Source: AC-32 sp036522595 (GTDB taxonomy: Bacteria > Actinomycetota > Thermoleophilia > Gaiellales > Gaiellaceae). Taken from it: a DNA stretch of 12,560 nt. The notes beneath the pieces are model-generated. The model made no database searches. It had not been told where the DNA came from and saw only the letters and a program-made list of their open reading frames with translations. Shown here in pieces: positions 10,472 through 12,560 of the stretch. The stretch lies in NCBI GenBank assembly GCA_036522595.1, contig DATDFL010000034.1, positions 1 to 12,560 of the forward strand, given 5' to 3'. Both the position numbers and the translations under genes were made by a program. Numbering within the stretch: the first letter of the stretch is position 1; each line of letters begins with the position of its first letter.

Positions 10472-12560
10472 CTCACGCGCTTCAACACGACCACCGCAAG
10501 ATCGTCGCTGAGCTCACCGGCGAAATCGCGGCAGTCCTGGACGAGCGCCTCGGCGATCTCCTGCGCGGAACGGTCGACGTGTACGAGCAGGGCATCGTTG
10601 AGCCGCTTCTCTCCGTAGAGCTCTCCGGCGCGGCGAGCCTCGGGAAGCCCGTCCGTGTAGAGGACGACGACCGCGTCCTGCTCGAGCCGGAGATGCACAG
10701 GGGCGTAGCGCTGCCCGCTCTCGATCCCGAGCGCGAGCCCTGCAACGTCGATCCCCTCGGGAGCCAGCCCCGGCCGCACCACCCGCGGAGATGGGTGTCC
10801 GGCCGAAGCGCAGGCGACCTCGCCGCTCCGCGGATCGACGGTCAGGTAGAGGAGCGTGATGAACTTGCCCGGGGCGATCTCGCCGAGCACGACCTCGTTC
10901 GAGGCGGCCAGGAAGTCGCCGGGCTCCGGGTGCTCGCGGGCCAGGGAGCGGAAGACGAATTTCGCCATCGCCATGTCGGCGGCCGCGTCGATGCCGTGTC
11001 CCGTGACGTCGCCGAGGACGACCGCGAGCCGTCCGTCCGCAAGCTCGAGGAAGTCGTACACGTCGCCGCCGACCTCGACGCGCGTCGACGGCTCGTAGAC
11101 CGCGCCGATGTCGAGCCCGGGCAGCTCCGGCCGCGAGCGCGGGAGCAGCGTGTTCTGCATCGTCTCCGTGAACTCCTTGCGCTGCTGCTGCAGGCGCGCG
11201 TTGTCGAGGGCGAGCGCCGTCGGCCCGGCAATCGAGACCGCGGCCGCGAGCGTCTCCGGACCGATCGGCCGCTCGACGCGCAGAGAGAGCAACGTCAGCG
11301 TGCCGAGGATCCGGTCGTGCGCCGCGAGCGGGATCACGGCGGCGGTCGAGCCCTGGTCGAGGAACGGGATCAGCGGCTCGTGCGCAGGCCCGAGCGCGCG
11401 TGCCGTCTCGGGAGTGAGCTCTGCGACCTCGCCGCTGCGGTACGCGCTCGGCCGAACGGGCGAGACCGGCTGCGGCAGCGCGAGGATCCTGCGCAGCGGC
11501 TCGGCCAGACGCTCGTCGCGGACGTGCGTGGCCACCGGCACCAGGGCGTCGCCTCGCTCGTGCGGGATGCGCAGGACCGCCGCGTCGACGTCGAGCTCCT
11601 CGACGATCGTCCGCGTGACGACGCCGAACGCGTCCTCGAGCGACAGGCTCTCGGTGAACGAGCGCGAGATCTCGTAGAGGGCGCGGAGGCGCTTCGAGAC
11701 CTCGGCCTCCTCGGCCTGCGCGCGCTTGGCCTCGCCCGATTCGCGCTCGACCTTCTCGTGCAGCTGGGCGTTCTGCACCGCCACGGCGAGCTGCGCGACG
11801 AGCGCGCGGAGCAGCGATTCCTCGTTCTCGGTCAGCGTCCCCCCGCGCTCCGGATAGACGGCGAGGAGCCCGATCAGCTGGTCGCCCGCGCGCACCGGAA
11901 CGCCGATCGCCGCCTCGATCCCGACCTCCTCGACCGCGTCGCGCACACCTGCCAGACGAGCGTCGTCTGCAGCGTCCTCGATGAGCACCAGGCCGCGACC
12001 TCGCGCGGGCCCGAGAGCCAGCTCCAGCAAGCGCTCCGCGAGCCGCACGTGCGGCCCGGTGAGGCCACGCTCCGAGGCCGTCTCCAGTCGGTCGCCGCCC
12101 TCTTCGGCGAGGTACACGGCGAGCCCGTCCACTGCAAGGAGGTCGCGAACGCGGTCGACCGCGGTGTCAAGGGTGTGGGTGAGCGAGAGCTCCGAGATCG
12201 CCTGGCCGACGATCGTCAAGAGGGCGCGGGTGCGGTCGAGATCGGCCGCCAGCGTGCGACGGCGCTCGCTCGTGCGCAGCGCGTGGGCGGCGCGAACCGC
12301 GAAGGTCGTCAGGCGCGGCAGCAACGGGCCGTCGCGGTCCGGCTCCTGCCCGAAGACCAGTTGCAGCGCCCCGACGGGCGGCTCCCCGAGCCGCAGCGTG
12401 ACGAGCCACCCGGGCTCGCCCACCGGCTCGACCGAAACCGGGTCGCGCGACTCGCGGGCCTTGAGCAGGGCGTTGCGGGCGTAGGCGGGCGCGGCAGCCG
12501 ACTCGGGCCCGGCCAGCGAGGCGAGCTCCGGCTCCTCGTCCTCCTCGAAGCGCCAGACCA
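10468..12560 (-). CDS. Multi-GAF SpoIIE/RsbU-type PP2C phosphatase, 5' end missing
   Basis: The frame is open to the right edge, so the N-terminus is outside the window; 696 residues are visible. The in-frame GTG at 12423 is not the start, because convincing GAF sequence (VWRFEEDEEPELASL) continues upstream. Counting from that GTG: the end of a first GAF runs to about 45, a second GAF lies at about 65-220, a charged helical linker at 222-245, a third GAF at about 246-412, and the SpoIIE phosphatase at about 436-650. The metal-binding aspartates are D454 (VGGDVYDF), D472 (GDVTGHG), D591 (YTDGLPEA) and D640/D641 (SDDLAVVVL). Such proteins dephosphorylate anti-sigma-factor antagonists in response to signals bound by GAF domains, activating stress sigma factors. 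No kinase or antagonist gene is adjacent here. The stop overlaps the GDPD start. Confidence 0.92.
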   Translation of the reverse strand, partial: VWRFEEDEEPELASLAGPESAAAPAYARNALLKARESRDPVSVEPVGEPGWLVTLRLGEPPVGALQLVFGQEPDRDGPLLPRLTTFAVRAAHALRTSERRRTLAADLDRTRALLTIVGQAISELSLTHTLDTAVDRVRDLLAVDGLAVYLAEEGGDRLETASERGLTGPHVRLAERLLELALGPARGRGLVLIEDAADDARLAGVRDAVEEVGIEAAIGVPVRAGDQLIGLLAVYPERGGTLTENEESLLRALVAQLAVAVQNAQLHEKVERESGEAKRAQAEEAEVSKRLRALYEISRSFTESLSLEDAFGVVTRTIVEELDVDAAVLRIPHERGDALVPVATHVRDERLAEPLRRILALPQPVSPVRPSAYRSGEVAELTPETARALGPAHEPLIPFLDQGSTAAVIPLAAHDRILGTLTLLSLRVERPIGPETLAAAVSIAGPTALALDNARLQQQRKEFTETMQNTLLPRSRPELPGLDIGAVYEPSTRVEVGGDVYDFLELADGRLAVVLGDVTGHGIDAAADMAMAKFVFRSLAREHPEPGDFLAASNEVVLGEIAPGKFITLLYLTVDPRSGEVACASAGHPSPRVVRPGLAPEGIDVAGLALGIESGQRYAPVHLRLEQDAVVVLYTDGLPEARRAGELYGEKRLNDALLVHVDRSAQEIAEALVQDCRDFAGELSDDLAVVVLKRVR

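Noticed and set aside
9887..10618. 243-codon plus-strand ORF opposite the GDPD and phosphatase genes
   Set aside because: It has no recognisable domain and covers two minus-strand genes whose catalytic residues are intact.
1..12560. CRISPR arrays, tRNA/rRNA genes, insertion sequences, prophage or defence genes
   Set aside because: No repeat-spacer periodicity, conserved RNA segment, transposase/integrase motif, terminal repeat or composition break was seen on reading both strands.

Overview
This 12.56 kb window is almost entirely coding, GC-rich and rich in GTG starts. Its genes are tightly packed, often with 1-8 bp stop/start overlaps. The style and gene content suggest a chromosomal segment of a high-GC actinobacterium, most likely of the deep-branching Thermoleophilia (Gaiella/Solirubrobacter-like) type. 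The evidence is the FdxA-type 7Fe ferredoxin, the NarL-type kinase/regulator pair, the Rho_N-like 'plasmid stabilization' family protein, the GAF-SpoIIE phosphatase and the apparent leaderless GTG genes. The lineage is an inference from style, not from a marker gene. I see no rRNA, tRNA, CRISPR array, transposase, integrase or phage gene.

Layout. (1) Positions 1-527, minus: the N-terminal part of a secreted protein of unknown function that runs off the left edge. (2) Positions 528-656: a short divergent regulatory region. (3) Positions 657-2651, plus: a LuxR/NarL response regulator, its overlapping membrane histidine kinase, and a 68-residue conserved-looking small protein. (4) Positions 2636-5385, minus: a stand-alone receiver-domain protein, the 7Fe ferredoxin, a Rho_N-type small basic protein, a two-module VOC protein and a compact FAD-dependent oxidoreductase. 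(5) Positions 5427-7073, plus: a Rieske ferredoxin, a DUF309 protein with no ordinary start codon, and a GT4 glycosyltransferase. (6) Positions 7060-12560, minus: a GAF-SpoIIE phosphatase that runs off the right edge, a glycerophosphodiester phosphodiesterase, an L,D-transpeptidase, a TlpA/ResA thioredoxin, CcmH and CcdA. The GDPD and transpeptidase genes are 11 bp apart; all other junctions in this block overlap. No gene-free stretch exceeds 130 bp.

Functional picture. The last block joins envelope work (L,D-transpeptidase) to the extracytoplasmic thiol-reduction branch of cytochrome c maturation (TlpA, CcmH, CcdA), beneath a signalling phosphatase. The transpeptidase has a single cysteine, the catalytic one, so the redox proteins may also protect it. 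The middle blocks hold electron-transfer and oxidoreductase genes (ferredoxin, Rieske protein, flavoprotein).

The most systematic signal lies at gene starts. Seven genes that are not translationally coupled have a TANNNT-like (once TTACTT) -10 hexamer 7-9 nt before a GTG start and no Shine-Dalgarno sequence. This is the arrangement expected for leaderless transcripts. In three cases the -10 overlaps the stop codon of the gene before. One of them, in front of fdxA, sits inside a perfect 8-bp-arm palindrome. No clearly novel defence or mobile system is visible; the best leads are these promoters, the DUF309 start problem and the transpeptidase/thiol-redox operon.
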